The position numbers and the translations under genes were made by a program. From positions 41,273 to 105,272 of the forward strand of contig VGZA01000017.1 in assembly GCA_016872775.1 (NCBI GenBank): 64,000 nt of DNA, written 5' to 3'. How positions within the stretch are numbered: the stretch's first letter is position 1; each line of letters opens with the position of its first letter. A model generated the notes under the pieces. That model did no database searches and was not told the origin of the DNA. It saw nothing but the letters and a program-made list of their open reading frames with translations. This document shows positions 34,716 to 43,528 of the stretch, piece after piece. Source of the stretch: Planctomycetota bacterium. GTDB taxonomy: Bacteria; Planctomycetota; Planctomycetia; Pirellulales; Pirellulaceae.

Positions 34716-36280
34716 CCGCCGGCTCCCGATCCACCGAGGCCCGGCGACGCGCCGTCGCCTGGCTGTCCGCTATCCTCCTGCGGCGCGCGGGGCGACGGAT
34801 CGATCTTGGCGGAGTCGGATGGCTCGCATGATGCCGCGGCGTCTGGCTCGGATGCCGCGTCGTCGATCGGCTCGTGCGTGCGTCGGAGTCGGTGCGAGGC
34901 GAGATGGTGGTTGGGTTCCTTAACCGTGAGGAATCCCCAATCGAGCGACTCGTCCTGGCGATAGTTCTTGCCCAGTTGCAATGCAAGGGCAGCCTTGGCC
35001 ATTTCGAAACCGAGATAAAATGCGTGACCGGGATCGAGATTCCTGGGGGCGGTGGCCCGCAGCTGGTCAAAAATCAGGAAGGGATCGGCGCTGTGCAGGT
35101 GCAGTCCCGCCGAGATCAAGTGGACCTGCCCCTCTTCCGCGAAAAGCCGGTAGTTATGATCGCGGATCGAATCGGCAAACGCTGCCAGTTGTTCCAATCC
35201 GAAGCTCTCGACGCGCGGATCGCGCAGCAGGACGAGTGACGAATCAACATGTTTGGGCGGGACTTTTTCGCGCACGGCGTAATGCGTCAGCTTCCGCGCA
35301 ATCGCACACTCGCGAACACTCGACCTGGCCCAGGGAATGACCTGCGTCGTCAACACCCGGTCGATGCGCAGCTCCTCGCAAATTGCCAGCAAAAGCAGGT
35401 TGATCGCGGCGGAATCGGCCTCCGTCAATTCGGTCAAATTGCCGATCCCCATCAATTGACCGACGTCGGGGAACTGCCGACGAATCTGCGTGTACCGGGC
35501 AAGGCTTGCCGCAAACCCGCAGCCGATCGGTTCGAGTACGGGGTCGACTCGGAAAGGAACGCCGCGGTTCTCCAGCCATTCCATCGAATCGGGCAAGGTG
35601 TCGATGCTGCCGACCGAGTCGGGAATCAGCACGACTTCCACGCCCCAGTCGGGCGCGGCGTGCCGGTTGCTCGAATTCACGGAAAGCACCAGCTCCGCCC
35701 CCGCGCGCACCGCGGCGGAAATCTCGTCGATGTCCAGACTGTCGATCGACACCCGGTGACCCTCGTCGCGCAGCGAGCGGACAGCGTCCGCGGCGCCGGA
35801 CCAACCGCCACCGGGTTCGCAACCGACATCGATGACATCGGCTCCGTCGGCCCGCAGCTGTGCCGCAATTGCTCGAAGTTCCGCCGTTGCCAAGCGCGGC
35901 GCATGGTTGATTTCAGCCAAGATCTGAATCGAGTGATCGCCGTAGTTTTCTCGTTCCCGGCGCTGGCCGAAATAGTCAGGCAAAGCGCGCAAGTCGCGCG
36001 GGCCGCGATGAACCGGAATCCCCGCCCTTCGCTCCAGTTCCGTAAGATCGCCTTCGCAGTAGCCGGGAAGAATCGCCCGCCGCGCGCGAGGGTCGGGCGT
36101 CCATCGCCTGGCGATCCAGGTCGGGGTCATCAGTGCCGCAACCGAGATCGGCAGCACCGTAATCGAATAGTCCCACGCCAGCCGCGCCGACAACGGCTCG
36201 ATAATCGCTCGCAAAGCCGGCTCCGCCAATTTGCCGGTAACGAATTCGATGTGCTCTCGTTCTATTTGCTCGCGAACCAT
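34712..36280 (-). CDS. Dihydropteroate-synthase-like protein (methanopterin-associated type)
   Basis: 522 residues in three parts. An N-terminal domain (1-110) has VTGKLAEPALRAIIEPLSARLAWDYSITVLPISVAALMTP, as in DUF6513-type proteins. A DHPS-like barrel (115-390) has ILAEINHAPRLATAEL, GADVIDVGCEPGGGW, VSIDSLDIDEISAAVRAGAELVLSVNSSN and GIGNLTELTEADSAAIN. A low-complexity tail (about 455-522) is rich in Ser, Pro, Asp, Ala and Gly. This architecture belongs to the H4MPT-linked DHPS-related proteins, not to folate FolP, which is shorter. ATG 36280 opens the operon; the last codons overlap pabB. Confidence 0.82.
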   Translation of the reverse strand: MVREQIEREHIEFVTGKLAEPALRAIIEPLSARLAWDYSITVLPISVAALMTPTWIARRWTPDPRARRAILPGYCEGDLTELERRAGIPVHRGPRDLRALPDYFGQRRERENYGDHSIQILAEINHAPRLATAELRAIAAQLRADGADVIDVGCEPGGGWSGAADAVRSLRDEGHRVSIDSLDIDEISAAVRAGAELVLSVNSSNRHAAPDWGVEVVLIPDSVGSIDTLPDSMEWLENRGVPFRVDPVLEPIGCGFAASLARYTQIRRQFPDVGQLMGIGNLTELTEADSAAINLLLLAICEELRIDRVLTTQVIPWARSSVRECAIARKLTHYAVREKVPPKHVDSSLVLLRDPRVESFGLEQLAAFADSIRDHNYRLFAEEGQVHLISAGLHLHSADPFLIFDQLRATAPRNLDPGHAFYLGFEMAKAALALQLGKNYRQDESLDWGFLTVKEPNHHLASHRLRRTHEPIDDAASEPDAAASCEPSDSAKIDPSPRAPQEDSGQPGDGASPGLGGSGAGG

Positions 36281-36305
36281 CGAACCGTCGGACCCGCGGG
36301 GGGCG

Positions 36306-36938
36306 CTAAACCAGTTCGTTTCGTACCGCCCAAACCGCCGCCTGAGTTCGATCGGTGCATTCGATCTTGCGCAACAGGTTCTGCACGTGCTCTTTCACCG
36401 TCTCGACACTGATCCCTAAGGCACTGCCAATCTCGCGATTGCTTAGCCCCAGCGCCACATGGCGGAGCACTTGCAGTTCGCGCGGGGTCAAAGGAATATG
36501 GTCGTCCCCTTCCTCGCGCTTCTTGGCCATCGTGGATTGGATTCGGCGCAGGACGCTCGTCTCGTTCGGCTGGTCACCGCGGGCGGCACGAGTGATCGCC
36601 TGCAGGACTTCCCGGCGGGGCGATCCTTTCAAAAGGTAATCGACGGCGCCCAACGATGATGCGCGGGCAACATAGGTCGGATTGTCGTAGGTTGAAAGTA
36701 CGATGACCCGCGCGTTCGGCGCCTTCTTGCGAAGGATATCCATCGTCTCCAATCCGTCGACTCCCGGAAGACGCACATCCATAAGAATCACATCGGGTTT
36801 CGACTTCACGGCCAGGTCGATCGCTTCTTTGCTGTGGGATGCCTCACCGACAATTTTCACGTCGGTATCTTTGAGCAACGACTGAAGTCCACGGCGGACA
36901 ACTTCGTGGTCGTCAACAATCAGTACTTTGATTGGCAT
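36306..36938 (-). CDS. LuxR/NarL-family response regulator
   Basis: 210 residues. Receiver domain 1-125 with VDDHEVVRRGL, phosphoacceptor Asp54 (ILMDVRLPG), STYDN and LLKGSPRREV. LuxR-type HTH near 143-205: LTPRELQVLRHVALGLSNREIGSALGISVETVKEHVQNLLRKI. It is a cytoplasmic transcription factor whose sensor kinase is not in the window. GAGGTA precedes ATG 36938. Divergent from an NtrC-type regulator; a 24-bp dyad lies 30 nt upstream of the start. Its stop is 25 nt from the DHPS-like gene start, so it may head the H4MPT operon's transcript. Confidence 0.93.
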   Translation of the reverse strand: MPIKVLIVDDHEVVRRGLQSLLKDTDVKIVGEASHSKEAIDLAVKSKPDVILMDVRLPGVDGLETMDILRKKAPNARVIVLSTYDNPTYVARASSLGAVDYLLKGSPRREVLQAITRAARGDQPNETSVLRRIQSTMAKKREEGDDHIPLTPRELQVLRHVALGLSNREIGSALGISVETVKEHVQNLLRKIECTDRTQAAVWAVRNELV

Positions 36939-36968
36939 GTTCAGTACCTCGCGAAGAACTCGCGCGAC

Positions 36969-36992
36969 AATTACACCCCACTCCTTAGGTGT
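36969..36992. promoter_or_regulatory. Dyad TTACACC-N10-GGTGTAA: possible operator
   Basis: Perfect 7-bp arms separated by 10 bp, 30 nt upstream of the LuxR-type regulator start. A further GGTGTA half-site is at about 37069-37074. Could be an autoregulatory site; inference. Confidence 0.4.
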
Positions 36993-37094
36993 AATCCTAG
37001 CCACTATTGCGGAAAACGCCAGCCCCTGGCATCTCCCCAGCCGTTCGGGAGTTGACCACAACCAGGGGGTGTAGCGCGTGCGTTCCGCAACCGT

Positions 37095-37123
37095 GTTGAC
37101 TTCCGTCAACGGCAACCTAGATT
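37095..37123 (+). promoter_or_regulatory. Promoter with embedded dyad, upstream of the NtrC-type regulator
   Basis: TTGACT (37096-37101), 16-bp spacer, TAGATT (37118-37123). The -35 box lies in the dyad GTTGACttccGTCAAC (37095-37110), a likely operator position. It is about 50 nt before ATG 37174. Confidence 0.4.
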
Positions 37124-37173
37124 CCTTTGACGTCCGCCGGCTTCAATTTGCGAATTTCCGAGTCAAAAACCAC

Positions 37174-38562
37174 ATGAAATCGACGACATTGCTGCTGATT
37201 GACGACGATCGCCACATTCGCGAATCGATGAAGGGGTGGTTGCGGGAAAAGGGATTCTCCGTCACGGAAGCGGCAACCTGCCAGGAAGCGAAGAGTTGTA
37301 TCGATCGTAAGGCCTACGACCTGGTATTGGCGGATATCCGCCTGCCCGATGGGGACGGCTTTGAGATCCTGGCGCACTGCCGCGCGGTACGCCCCAACGC
37401 CACCGTGATTCTGCTCACCGGCTACGGCACCGTCGAAACCGGAATCGATGCAATCCGCGCCGGCGCCTTTGACTTGCTCACCAAACCGCTGATCGACGCC
37501 GAACTGGAAATCGCCATCGATCGAGCCCTTTCCCAGCGGGAGGTTCTTGAGGAAAACAAGAATCTGAAGGCGCAGCTCGACCTGCGCTTCGGCATGGAGA
37601 ACATCGTCGGCCATGATCGGCGGATGCAGAAGATGTTCGACATGATCGACAGCGTCGCCGATACCCGGGCAACCGTATTAATCACGGGCGAAAGCGGCAC
37701 CGGGAAATCGATGGTGGCGCGGGCCATTCACCGCCGAAGCGGCCGGCGCGATCAGCCGTTCGTGGAAATCGCTTGCGGCGCCTTGCCGGAATCGTTGCTG
37801 GAAAGCGAGCTGTTCGGACATGCCGCCGGGGCGTTCACCGGCGCTGTCGGCGAGAAGATTGGGAAATTCCAGCAGGCCGACCGGGGCACAATCTTCCTCG
37901 ACGAAATCGGTACCGCTTCCCCCAGCCTGCAGGTCAAATTGCTGCGGGTACTGCAGGACCTGGAGTTTGAACAGGTCGGTGGAACGAAGACTTTTCGTGT
38001 GGACACGCGCGTCATACTCGCAACCAACGAGAACCTCTCCAAAGCGGTCGCCGAAGGCCGCTTTCGACAGGATCTCTTCTATCGGATCAACGTGATCAAC
38101 GTCGAGCTGCCTTCGCTCCGCGAGCGCATCTCCGACATCCCGCTGCTCGCCCAACATTTCCTGGACTCGGTGTGCCAGGAAACCGGGAAGAAGGTCGCCG
38201 GATTTACCGAGGAAGCACTGGCCGTTCTCCAGCGCCATCGCTGGCCGGGAAATGTGCGGGAACTGCAGAACGTTGTCGAACGGGCCGTGCTGTTGGGCAA
38301 GTCGGATCGTATTGGATTGGAAGATCTTCCTTCCCAGATGTCGGCAACGGCGGATGTCGTTTTGCCAGGCCCCAAGACCGGGCGAACACTCAAAGAGGCC
38401 CTGGAAGGCCCCGAGCGGCAGATCATCATGGAAGTCCTCAAGTCGAACAACTGGAATCGCAACGCCACCGCCGATCTGCTCGGAATCAACCGAACGACGC
38501 TCTACAAGAAAATGAAGCGGTTGGGGCTGGACCGGCCGCAATACTCCGGCAGCGAGCATTAG
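37174..38562 (+). CDS. Sigma-54-dependent response regulator (NtrC family)
   Basis: 462 residues. Receiver 1-120 with Asp54 ([10 protein letters not shown]) and Lys104 (LLTKPL). The AAA+ domain has Walker [10 protein letters not shown] (172-179), the sigma-54 contact loop GAFTGA (219-224), Walker [10 protein letters not shown], and the arginine-finger region [15 protein letters not shown] Fis-type HTH at about 428-452 ([24 protein letters not shown]) completes it. It activates RNA polymerase with sigma-54 after phosphorylation. ATG 37174 was chosen because [13 protein letters not shown] is the normal receiver start. No sensor kinase adjacent. Confidence 0.96.
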   Translation: MKSTTLLLIDDDRHIRESMKGWLREKGFSVTEAATCQEAKSCIDRKAYDLVLADIRLPDGDGFEILAHCRAVRPNATVILLTGYGTVETGIDAIRAGAFDLLTKPLIDAELEIAIDRALSQREVLEENKNLKAQLDLRFGMENIVGHDRRMQKMFDMIDSVADTRATVLITGESGTGKSMVARAIHRRSGRRDQPFVEIACGALPESLLESELFGHAAGAFTGAVGEKIGKFQQADRGTIFLDEIGTASPSLQVKLLRVLQDLEFEQVGGTKTFRVDTRVILATNENLSKAVAEGRFRQDLFYRINVINVELPSLRERISDIPLLAQHFLDSVCQETGKKVAGFTEEALAVLQRHRWPGNVRELQNVVERAVLLGKSDRIGLEDLPSQMSATADVVLPGPKTGRTLKEALEGPERQIIMEVLKSNNWNRNATADLLGINRTTLYKKMKRLGLDRPQYSGSEH

Positions 38563-38717
38563 ATCCCGAGCGATTGCGTCGCTTTGTCGTGGCCGCCAAC
38601 CCCTTCAACCCCGGCCTCATGCAAGGTCAGCCCCGCCCCCGCGCCGGCCGACCAGAAAAACGGCCGTTCTATCGAATCGCCACTTGCAGGTGGTATTTTC
38701 GCCTGTGGCATGTCGGG

Positions 38718-38723
38718 TATAAT
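38718..38723 (+). promoter_or_regulatory. -10 element TATAAT before the desaturase gene
   Basis: Perfect TATAAT about 60 nt upstream of the chosen start; no good -35 at 17 bp. If used, the reading frame upstream of it cannot be part of the protein. Confidence 0.3.
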
Positions 38724-38778
38724 CGGCGAGTTGTCGAACCGCCGCGATTGCGGATTTCCGTCCCCCCGAGTCCTGCCT

Positions 38779-39975
38779 GTGCCAAACCCACCGGTCTTTT
38801 CGCCATCGGCCGACGGCCCCTCGCGGTCCGCCAACGCCCATCCTGTTCCGGACCAGGTGGAACATCAATCTCCAGAGGGCGGTTCGGACGAGCGCCCACC
38901 TGCCGATTTGAAATTTTCTACGACGGAACCATTTTTTGTGGAACTTCGTCGTCGCGTCGACAGCTATTTTGAAACGGCCGGAAAGCGGCGTGACTGCTTG
39001 TCGATGTATTTCAAGTCGGCCGTGATCATGGGCTGGTTTTTTGGCGCGTATTTTTTCCTGCTTTTGGTGGCGTCGACAGGCTGGCAAGTGTTGTTGGGTG
39101 CGATTTTGCTGGGCCTGGCGATGGCGGCGATCGGCTTTAACATTCAGCATGACGGCGGTCACCGAGCATATTCCCGTCACCCCTGGGTCAATCGGCTGGC
39201 GGCAATGAGCCTGGATCTTCTGGGAGGCAGCTCCTTTGTATGGGCAAGAAAACACAATTCCGTCCACCACACGTACGCGAACATTACCGGACATGACGAC
39301 GATATCGATCTGGGGCCGATCGGACGGCTCTCACCGCACCAGCGTCGCTTTCGCTTCCACCGTTTGCAGCATTGGTACCTCTGGGCGCTTTACGGATTCG
39401 TGCCCTCGAAGTGGCAGTTCTACGACGATTTTCGCGACCTGATCCGTGGTCGAATCGCTTCGTCACATTTGCCGGCGATGCGCACGTCCGACTGGATCGT
39501 ATTCCTCGCGGGCAAGTTGGGTTTCGTTGGCCTGGCATTCATCCTGCCGTTGTCTCTGCACGCGTGGACGTCCGTGCTGTTCGCCTACGCCGTTGCTTCG
39601 TTCGTGCAGGGTGTCGTTCTGGGGGTCGTCTTCCAGCTTGCCCATTGTGTGGAGGAGACCCAATTCCCCATGCCGGATCCGGGAACGAAAAAGATGACGA
39701 CCGACTGGGCCGTGCATCAATTGGTGACCACCGTTGACTTTGCCCGCGACAACCGACTTCTGTCCTGGTATATCGGCGGCCTGAATTTTCAGATTGAGCA
39801 CCACCTGTTTCCCCAGGTCTGCCACGTGCACTATCCTGGTCTTTCGAAAGTCGTAGAGCAGACCTGCGCAGAGCATGGCGTTCCCTATTTCGCGCACCGG
39901 TCGTTGCGTGCCGGCATCGCTTCGCATTACCGCTGGCTGCGGCGCATGGGACGCGAAGATTCGCCAGCGATTTGA
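38779..39975 (+). CDS. Membrane fatty acid desaturase
   Basis: About 398 residues. Three histidine boxes of the di-iron desaturases: HDGGH, HNSVHH (HxxxHH type) and QIEHH near the C-terminus. There are several hydrophobic helices (VIMGWFFGAYFFLLLVAS, LLGAILLGLAMAAIGF, FLAGKLGFVGLAFILPL). The QxxHH third box and length fit acyl-lipid front-end desaturases (linoleoyl-type) without a cytochrome b5 domain. The first ~40 residues are Pro/Ser-rich. The start is uncertain: GTG 38779 is downstream of the TATAAT; the frame remains open further upstream. Confidence 0.85.
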   Translation: MPNPPVFSPSADGPSRSANAHPVPDQVEHQSPEGGSDERPPADLKFSTTEPFFVELRRRVDSYFETAGKRRDCLSMYFKSAVIMGWFFGAYFFLLLVASTGWQVLLGAILLGLAMAAIGFNIQHDGGHRAYSRHPWVNRLAAMSLDLLGGSSFVWARKHNSVHHTYANITGHDDDIDLGPIGRLSPHQRRFRFHRLQHWYLWALYGFVPSKWQFYDDFRDLIRGRIASSHLPAMRTSDWIVFLAGKLGFVGLAFILPLSLHAWTSVLFAYAVASFVQGVVLGVVFQLAHCVEETQFPMPDPGTKKMTTDWAVHQLVTTVDFARDNRLLSWYIGGLNFQIEHHLFPQVCHVHYPGLSKVVEQTCAEHGVPYFAHRSLRAGIASHYRWLRRMGREDSPAI

Positions 39976-40011
39976 CCACGCTGCGAGCGGCAGATTTTGA
40001 AAGGCGATACC

Positions 40012-41355
40012 ATGATGTCGACCCCTTGCCACGCCGTTCCACGTACCACCCTTGCAGGGAAGTGCTCGAACCAGGTGCGCTGCGCAGTGGTCCTGCTCAT
40101 GACAATCGTCTCCATCCTTCCGGTGGGCCAGGCGCAAGATGGCAAGCAGACACCCGGCGGTTCCGATTGGCCGCAGTTTCTCGGACCCAACCGTAATGGC
40201 ATCTCGCCAGAGACCGGCCTGATCGACCGCTGGGTTGAAGGCGGCCCCAAAGTGGTGTGGCGCGCTCCGGGCGGCATTGGAATGTCGGGGATCGCCATTG
40301 CTGGCGAGCGTGCCGTGACCTTGGTGCAGCGCCAGAGCAAGCAATGGGTGATTGCTCTGAATCGCGAAACGGGCGATTCCCTCTGGCAAACGGCTGTCGG
40401 CACGGAATATCGCAATCCGATGGGAGACGGCCCGCGTGCGACACCGGCGATCGATGGTGATCGCGTGTTCGTTTATACCGGCGAAGGGATTCTGGCCTGC
40501 CTGCAGCTCGATTCCGGCAAGATAACCTGGTCCAAGAATCTGATCAGTGAAGGAAACGGCAAAGTAGCGGAGTACGGCATGGCGTGCTCGCCTTTGATCC
40601 ATGGAACACACGTCGTGATCGCTACGGGCGCTCCGACAGCGACGATCGTGGCGGTAGAGAAGGCAACAGGCAAGATCGCCTGGAAGGTCGGCGATGACCC
40701 TGCTGGATATTCCTCGCCAGCCATCCTGCAGCTTGCCGGCCGCGAGCAACTGGTGGCGATGACCGGCAATTCCGCGATGGGGCTCGAGCCGTCATCCGGC
40801 GCGTTGCTCTGGCGGTATCCGTATCCGACGAATTTCGAATGCAATATCGCCACGCCGATCTCGCACAAGGGACAGTTGTTCCTTTCCGCCGGCGAAAACC
40901 ACGGTAGCGCGATGCTGCAACTGTCGCCTGTGAATGGGACCGCCAAGGACGCCCGTCAATTTCAGCTCGAACCGATATGGGAATCCTCAGGACCGCAGAG
41001 TGTGCTCCGGAACGAGTGGCAGACCTCGCTGCTGCTGGACGGCTGCCTGTACGGCATGGACAATGTCGGCGGGGCAGGCCCGGTCACCCACCTGACTTGC
41101 ATCGAAGCCGACACCGGCAAGCGGCTCTGGCAAGTGCCGCGATTCGGCAAAGGCAACCTGATCGCGGCCGAAGGCAAGCTGTTCATGACGTCGATGAAGG
41201 GTGAACTGATCGTCGCGCGAGCCGTTCCCGACAAATACGATGAATTGGGACGGATCACGCTCCTGCGGCCCACACGGCAGGCGCCCTCTCTGTCGCGCGG
41301 ACACTTGTTCCTGCGCGATGATCAGTATATCGTTTGCGTGGATATCCGCCGCTAG
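40012..41355 (+). CDS. Exported PQQ-like beta-propeller protein
   Basis: 447 residues. Long signal peptide ending SILPVGQAQD. The mature part starts DWPQFLGPNRNGISPE, the typical first blade of planctomycete PQQ-binding-like proteins, then blades such as WVIALNRETGDSLWQ, ILACLQLDSGKITWSK, IVAVEKATGKIAWKV, GLEPSSGALLWRYPYP and CIEADTGKRLWQVP. These are BamB-like scaffolds; PQQ binding is not implied. AAAGG precedes ATG 40012 at 8 nt. Likely periplasmic. Confidence 0.85.
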   Translation: MMSTPCHAVPRTTLAGKCSNQVRCAVVLLMTIVSILPVGQAQDGKQTPGGSDWPQFLGPNRNGISPETGLIDRWVEGGPKVVWRAPGGIGMSGIAIAGERAVTLVQRQSKQWVIALNRETGDSLWQTAVGTEYRNPMGDGPRATPAIDGDRVFVYTGEGILACLQLDSGKITWSKNLISEGNGKVAEYGMACSPLIHGTHVVIATGAPTATIVAVEKATGKIAWKVGDDPAGYSSPAILQLAGREQLVAMTGNSAMGLEPSSGALLWRYPYPTNFECNIATPISHKGQLFLSAGENHGSAMLQLSPVNGTAKDARQFQLEPIWESSGPQSVLRNEWQTSLLLDGCLYGMDNVGGAGPVTHLTCIEADTGKRLWQVPRFGKGNLIAAEGKLFMTSMKGELIVARAVPDKYDELGRITLLRPTRQAPSLSRGHLFLRDDQYIVCVDIRR

Positions 41356-41407
41356 CGCGGAAGGTCGATCGGCAGCGTTCTATTCCGAGCGAGTCAGGAG
41401 TTGTCGG

Positions 41408-41776
41408 ATGGAGAGTCGGAATCCGTACGCAGACGACCCTCAGCCTGCGGACACCGCGCGAATCGACCCCGGCAAAGTGACCGGGGACGAAACGGCCGCC
41501 GACTGGTCAACGTACAATGTTGTCACCGACATGGTCGCGGGCGTCAACGTCCGCAAGCGAGACAACCTGTTTCAGGCGACATTTATCGGGGCGTGCGTCA
41601 TCGGCCTCGCGCTGGTCGGCGGAATCCTGGCGGCAACCTTGGGCGGCCGCGATATGCCGTGGATCGCCGGCGTTCTGGTCGGCGCATTCAGCGGACTGGT
41701 CTTTGGTTTTTTCGCCAGCGGCATTTTTCTGATGGTCTATCGGGCGATACGGCACATGCGTGGCAAACACGATTAG
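41408..41776 (+). CDS. Small membrane protein, planctomycete type
   Basis: 122 residues: polar N-terminus MESRNPYADDPQPADT, then two transmembrane helices (FQATFIGACVIGLALVGGILAATL near 55-78 and WIAGVLVGAFSGLVFGFFASGIFLMVY near 84-111) and a basic end RAIRHMRGKHD. AGGAG lies 7 nt before ATG 41408. The SRNPYADDPQP opening is frequent in small planctomycete membrane proteins. Function unknown; probably co-transcribed with the propeller gene 52 nt upstream. Confidence 0.7.
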   Translation: MESRNPYADDPQPADTARIDPGKVTGDETAADWSTYNVVTDMVAGVNVRKRDNLFQATFIGACVIGLALVGGILAATLGGRDMPWIAGVLVGAFSGLVFGFFASGIFLMVYRAIRHMRGKHD

Positions 41777-41824
41777 GGCGATGCCGATGCCAACGGAGGC
41801 CGGCAGCCTGTTGGAATCGGCGAC

Positions 41825-42916
41825 TCACGCGTCGGCCGGTCCGCAGTTGACGATCGATCGTTGCGAATGCGTGTCGGGGTAGACCCCCGGCAGATCGTCC
41901 CCATACCAGGTTTGCAGCACCTCGGTCCATTCCTGGCGATTCTTGACCGTGGCGAAGGCAGTGCGCACCTGCGTATGCTGGGGGTGGCTGGCGGAGTACT
42001 TGATCCCGAACTTGCGCATTAGAGTTCCGCACCTTTGAGGACCGTAAAGCTGCTCGGCCAACCCGAAATGCTCTTCGATGACCTGGCGTTGCTGGTGCAG
42101 GCTGGGTGGTGCCGGAAGCGGCAGTCCATCCGCCAGCGCCCGGCATTGCTGGAAGATCCAGGGATTGCCGATCGCGCCCCGTGCGACCGTCACGCCATCG
42201 ACTCCGGTCTCCCTTAACATCCGCATGCAATCGGCGGCGGTGAAGAGATCCCCGCTTCCCAGGATCGTCTTGTTGGGAAATCTGCGTTTGGCTTCGTGAA
42301 GGAACTCCCAACGGCTCGGCCCGACATACTTCTGCTCCACGGTACGACCATGAATGGTGGCGGCGGCGATCCCGGCGGCGAATGCACCTTCCAGGATCTC
42401 GAAAAAATGTTCGCGGCTTTGCGAGGAATCATCGATGCCGCGTCGCATCTTGACGGTGACCGGGATCGAAGGCGGCACCGCTTCACGGGTGCGTCGCACG
42501 ATTTCCAATGCGATCGCCGGTTGGCTCAGATGGTATCCGCCTCGGCAGCGTCCAAGTACCTTCTTCACGGGGCAACCAAAATTGATGTCGATGACATCGA
42601 AGCCCGCCTGCGCCAGCCGAATGGCGCCTTGCGCGAATTCCGCTGGATCGGCGCCCATCAACTGGCCTCCGACGGGATGCTCCTCGTCCGTCAAGTGAAG
42701 AAAGTGCCGCGTGCGCTCGCGATGGCGGAGCGTGATCAAAAACTGGTCCAGCATCACTTCGCAAAGTGAGTACGAGGCGCCGTGTCGGCGAGCCAGCAAG
42801 CGCATCGGCCAGTCGCTGTAACCGGACAGAGCGGCCTGCACGACCGGAAAACCGATATCGACGTTTCCGATCCGCAGTTTCGGCAAGGCAGTCAGGCTGT
42901 CCATCCGGGGCTCCAT
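41825..42916 (-). CDS. dus: tRNA-dihydrouridine synthase
   Basis: 363 residues. FMN enzyme that reduces uridines in the tRNA D-loop with NADPH. Motifs: VQAALSGYSDWPMRLLARRHGA, DINFGCPVKKVLGRCRGGYHL with the catalytic Cys in GCP, VTVKMRRGIDDS, ATIHGRTVEQKYVGPSRWEF and GSGDLFTAADCMRML...VTVARGAIGNPWIF (FMN phosphate). A helical C-terminal domain follows. Which of the Dus subtypes is unclear. Overlaps nothing; the DUF2007 gene ends 18 nt upstream on the same strand. Confidence 0.93.
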   Translation of the reverse strand: MEPRMDSLTALPKLRIGNVDIGFPVVQAALSGYSDWPMRLLARRHGASYSLCEVMLDQFLITLRHRERTRHFLHLTDEEHPVGGQLMGADPAEFAQGAIRLAQAGFDVIDINFGCPVKKVLGRCRGGYHLSQPAIALEIVRRTREAVPPSIPVTVKMRRGIDDSSQSREHFFEILEGAFAAGIAAATIHGRTVEQKYVGPSRWEFLHEAKRRFPNKTILGSGDLFTAADCMRMLRETGVDGVTVARGAIGNPWIFQQCRALADGLPLPAPPSLHQQRQVIEEHFGLAEQLYGPQRCGTLMRKFGIKYSASHPQHTQVRTAFATVKNRQEWTEVLQTWYGDDLPGVYPDTHSQRSIVNCGPADA

Positions 42917-42934
42917 GGCCGCTCCGCCGACGAT

Positions 42935-43348
42935 TCAGCGCGCCGCTGCGTCGTCCCGATAAGTCCAGCCACAACTGCAACGGTCGGTCGTCGCACTCAT
43001 CGGTTTACCGCAGGCAAGACAGGCCAAAGTTCCTTCCGCAGCTTCCGATGAATCGCTCGTCGCCGCGCCCGACTGCTTCCCCGATTCGTGCGGGCCGACT
43101 TCTGCGGCATCGATGAGCTTACGCGCGGCGATGGCATCCGACGATTTGACGAGCAGCCGCGGCGACGTCGCCCATCCCATCGGCAGTTCGCCCAACGCAC
43201 CCTGCAAATCCTCGCCATCCACCACGCAGGCAATGCCGGCTTGCTCGACCGCCAGACGGATCGCATGGGCTTCGGCAAACGAAGCGGCCCGGTAAATCTC
43301 CACAATTTCCTGGTCGGCAGAAATGGAGGGTTGAGGTGGGGGGGACAT
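42935..43348 (-). CDS. DUF2007 domain protein with C-terminal zinc ribbon
   Basis: 137 residues. N-terminal DUF2007 (putative signal-transducing) domain: EIVEIYRAASFAEAHAIRLAVEQAGIACVVDGEDLQGALGELP...PRLLVKSSDAIAARKLI. A linker and then a four-cysteine ribbon CLACGKPMSATTDRCSCGW at the end. Function unknown; DUF2007 proteins are thought to bind ligands like PII relatives. ATG 43348 was chosen because the domain begins soon after. Confidence 0.8.
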   Translation of the reverse strand: MSPPPQPSISADQEIVEIYRAASFAEAHAIRLAVEQAGIACVVDGEDLQGALGELPMGWATSPRLLVKSSDAIAARKLIDAAEVGPHESGKQSGAATSDSSEAAEGTLACLACGKPMSATTDRCSCGWTYRDDAAAR

Positions 43349-43528
43349 GCTGTTTTCCGTATGTTTTGCGTGGGACTTTTCGCCATAATACCGCATCGGC
43401 CGCCGGATTCCAGGTCGGTGGCCAGATGCGAGCCGACCGCGAGACATGGGCCAGACCACATCGGTTGGGCGCGGGAATTTGATTCGAGTATACTCAGGTC
43501 GGCGAAGAATCGCCTGCGGAGAAATGAG

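Noticed and set aside
34712..36280. Call as folate dihydropteroate synthase FolP
   Set aside because: Too long, with a distinct N-terminal domain, and set in an RFAP synthase operon.
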